Below, one piece after another: positions 6,056-6,980 of a stretch of DNA of 6,980 nucleotides. A program made the position numbers and the translations under genes. The number at the start of each line of letters is the position of its first letter. Within the stretch, counting starts at the first letter, position 1. Source of the stretch: Gammaproteobacteria bacterium (GTDB lineage: Bacteria; Pseudomonadota; Gammaproteobacteria; Steroidobacterales; Steroidobacteraceae); NCBI GenBank assembly GCA_019242385.1, contig JAFAVO010000035.1, positions 1 through 6,980 of the forward strand. Direction: 5' to 3'. The notes under the pieces are model-generated. The model had not been told where the DNA came from. It did no database searches and saw only the letters and a list, made by a program, of their open reading frames with translations.

Positions 6056-6505
6056 ATGGAAATCATTCTTCTGCAGAAGGTCGCTAACCTCGGCAACATC
6101 GGGGACCGCGTCAAGGTGCGCTCCGGGTTCGGCCGCAATTTCCTGCTGCCCCAGGGCAAGGCGACGCTCGCCACCCCGGAGAACGTCGCGCGCTTCGAGG
6201 CACGGCGAGCCGAGCTCGAGCGGCTCGCGCGCGAGCACCTGACCTCCGCGGCAGAGCGGGCCGAGGCCATGAAGGAGTTCAAGCTCACCATCCACGCCAA
6301 AGCCGGCACCGAAGGGAAGCTGTTCGGCTCGATCGGCACCAGCGATATCGCCGAGGCCGCGACCCGTGCCGGGTTCAAGGTCGAGCGCAGCGAGGTGCGC
6401 TTGCCGCACGGCCCGCTGCGCATGGTGGGCGAGCACAGCATCAACCTGCACCTGCATGCCGATGTCGACGTGCCAGTGCAGGTCACGATCGTCGCGGAAG
6501 AGTAG
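6056..6505 (+). CDS. rplI: 50S ribosomal protein bL9
   Basis: Large-subunit protein bL9, which binds 23S rRNA near the base of the L1 stalk and reaches out towards the neighbouring ribosome. It is 149 aa, the same as E. coli. The N-terminal RNA-binding domain (about 1-50) shows ILLQKVANLGNIGDRVKV and FGRNFLLPQGKA. A long connecting helix (about 45-75) carries FEARRAELERLA. The C-terminal domain has EGKLFGSIGT and SEVRLPHGPLR and ends in IVAEE. Start ATG 6056 is 12 nt after the rpsR stop. The ribosome binding site GAGGA (6042-6046) overlaps the rpsR TGA stop, 9 nt upstream, which suggests coupled translation. Nothing is odd about the protein. Confidence 0.98.
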   Translation: MEIILLQKVANLGNIGDRVKVRSGFGRNFLLPQGKATLATPENVARFEARRAELERLAREHLTSAAERAEAMKEFKLTIHAKAGTEGKLFGSIGTSDIAEAATRAGFKVERSEVRLPHGPLRMVGEHSINLHLHADVDVPVQVTIVAEE

Positions 6506-6526
6506 CGCCGGCCGCGGCCCATCCCG

Positions 6527-6980
6527 GTGGCTGGTACCGCCAAGGCCCGTGGGGATTCGGCACCAGTTGCGCTGATCGACGCGCCCGCACCGCCGCATTC
6601 CATCGAGGCCGAACAGGCGCTGCTCGGTGGCTTGCTGCTCGATTCGATCGCCTGGGACAACATCGCGGATGTCGTTACCCGCGAGGACTTCTACCGTCCC
6701 GACCACCAGCTGATCTTCGACGGCATTGCCAGCCTCGTAGGCGAGGGCAAGCCCTGCGATGTGGTTACCGTGTCGCAGGAGCTCGAGCGCACCGGCACCC
6801 TCGAGTCCGCTGGCGGCCTTGCCTACCTGAGCTCGGTAGCGCGCGATACCCCGAGCGCGGCCAACGTACGGGCCTACGCGGACATCGTGCGCGAGCGCTC
6901 ACTGTTGCGCCAGCTGATCCGCGCCGGCACCGACATCGCCGCCGCGGTGTTCCGGAGCGAAGGCGCGACCGCCCGCGATC
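6527..6980 (+). CDS. dnaB: Replicative DNA helicase DnaB, N-terminal part (3' end outside window)
   Basis: Hexameric 5'-3' replicative helicase; it unwinds DNA at the fork and binds primase DnaG. Only the first 151 residues are inside the window, of about 460 expected. The visible part is the N-terminal DnaB domain, recognised from PPHSIEAEQALLGGLLLD (22-39), then EDFYRPDHQLIFDGI, CDVVTVSQELERTG and GGLAYLSSVARDTPSAANV. The RecA-like ATPase domain with the Walker motifs lies beyond the edge. The start is GTG 6527: the frame upstream reaches the rplI TAG at 6503-6505, which lies in the same frame, and the only other near-start codon is a CTG at 6572. No convincing ribosome binding site precedes the GTG; the 21-nt gap after rplI makes re-initiation by ribosomes leaving rplI plausible. 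The rplI-dnaB order is common in Gammaproteobacteria. Confidence 0.94.
   Translation, partial: MAGTAKARGDSAPVALIDAPAPPHSIEAEQALLGGLLLDSIAWDNIADVVTREDFYRPDHQLIFDGIASLVGEGKPCDVVTVSQELERTGTLESAGGLAYLSSVARDTPSAANVRAYADIVRERSLLRQLIRAGTDIAAAVFRSEGATARD

Noticed and set aside
5492..6706. Long open frame of 404 codons on the minus strand
   Set aside because: It runs antisense to rpsF, rpsR, rplI and dnaB, all certain genes, and its translation shows no family motif.

Overview
The window is a GC-rich, densely packed stretch in which every gene lies on the + strand. The backbone is rnr - rlmB - (two inserted genes) - rpsF - rpsR - rplI - dnaB. Finding rnr-rlmB close upstream of the rpsF-rpsR-rplI ribosomal cluster with dnaB next is typical of Gammaproteobacteria, and the protein sequences fit this (RNase R, RlmB, uS6, bS18 and bL9 all read like gammaproteobacterial versions). 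No priB lies between rpsF and rpsR, which argues against an enteric-type relative. The GC-rich codon use suggests an environmental lineage, but genus or family cannot be set from this sequence alone.

Layout. Positions 1-2036 hold the 3' part of rnr (exoribonuclease R), cut at its 5' end by the window edge. Positions 2066-2839 hold rlmB (23S rRNA Gm2251 2'-O-methyltransferase). Positions 2843-4066 encode an ACAD10/ACAD11-type acyl-CoA dehydrogenase starting at GTG. Positions 4053-5123 encode an ACAD10/11-N-type (aminoglycoside phosphotransferase fold) kinase that overlaps the dehydrogenase by 14 nt. The first four genes are separated by 29 nt, 3 nt and an overlap, so they are probably one transcript. 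The largest gap is 5124-5318 (195 nt). It holds a possible promoter, an inverted repeat and a structured rpsF leader. Then come rpsF (5319-5735), rpsR (5789-6043), rplI (6056-6505) and the first third of dnaB (6527 to the window end), which looks like a second operon.

How they work together. rnr and rlmB serve RNA turnover and ribosome maturation, rpsF/rpsR/rplI supply ribosomal proteins, and dnaB supplies the replicative helicase. The dehydrogenase-kinase pair is the accessory part. By homology to the fused animal enzymes ACAD10/ACAD11 and the split bacterial LvaA/LvaC proteins of levulinate catabolism, the likely role is to phosphorylate the hydroxyl of a 4-hydroxyacyl-CoA and remove the phosphate, feeding the product into beta-oxidation. 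This is the most interesting content of the window. It is a family-based inference, not proof of substrate. I saw no CRISPR array, tRNA, rRNA, insertion sequence or phage gene.
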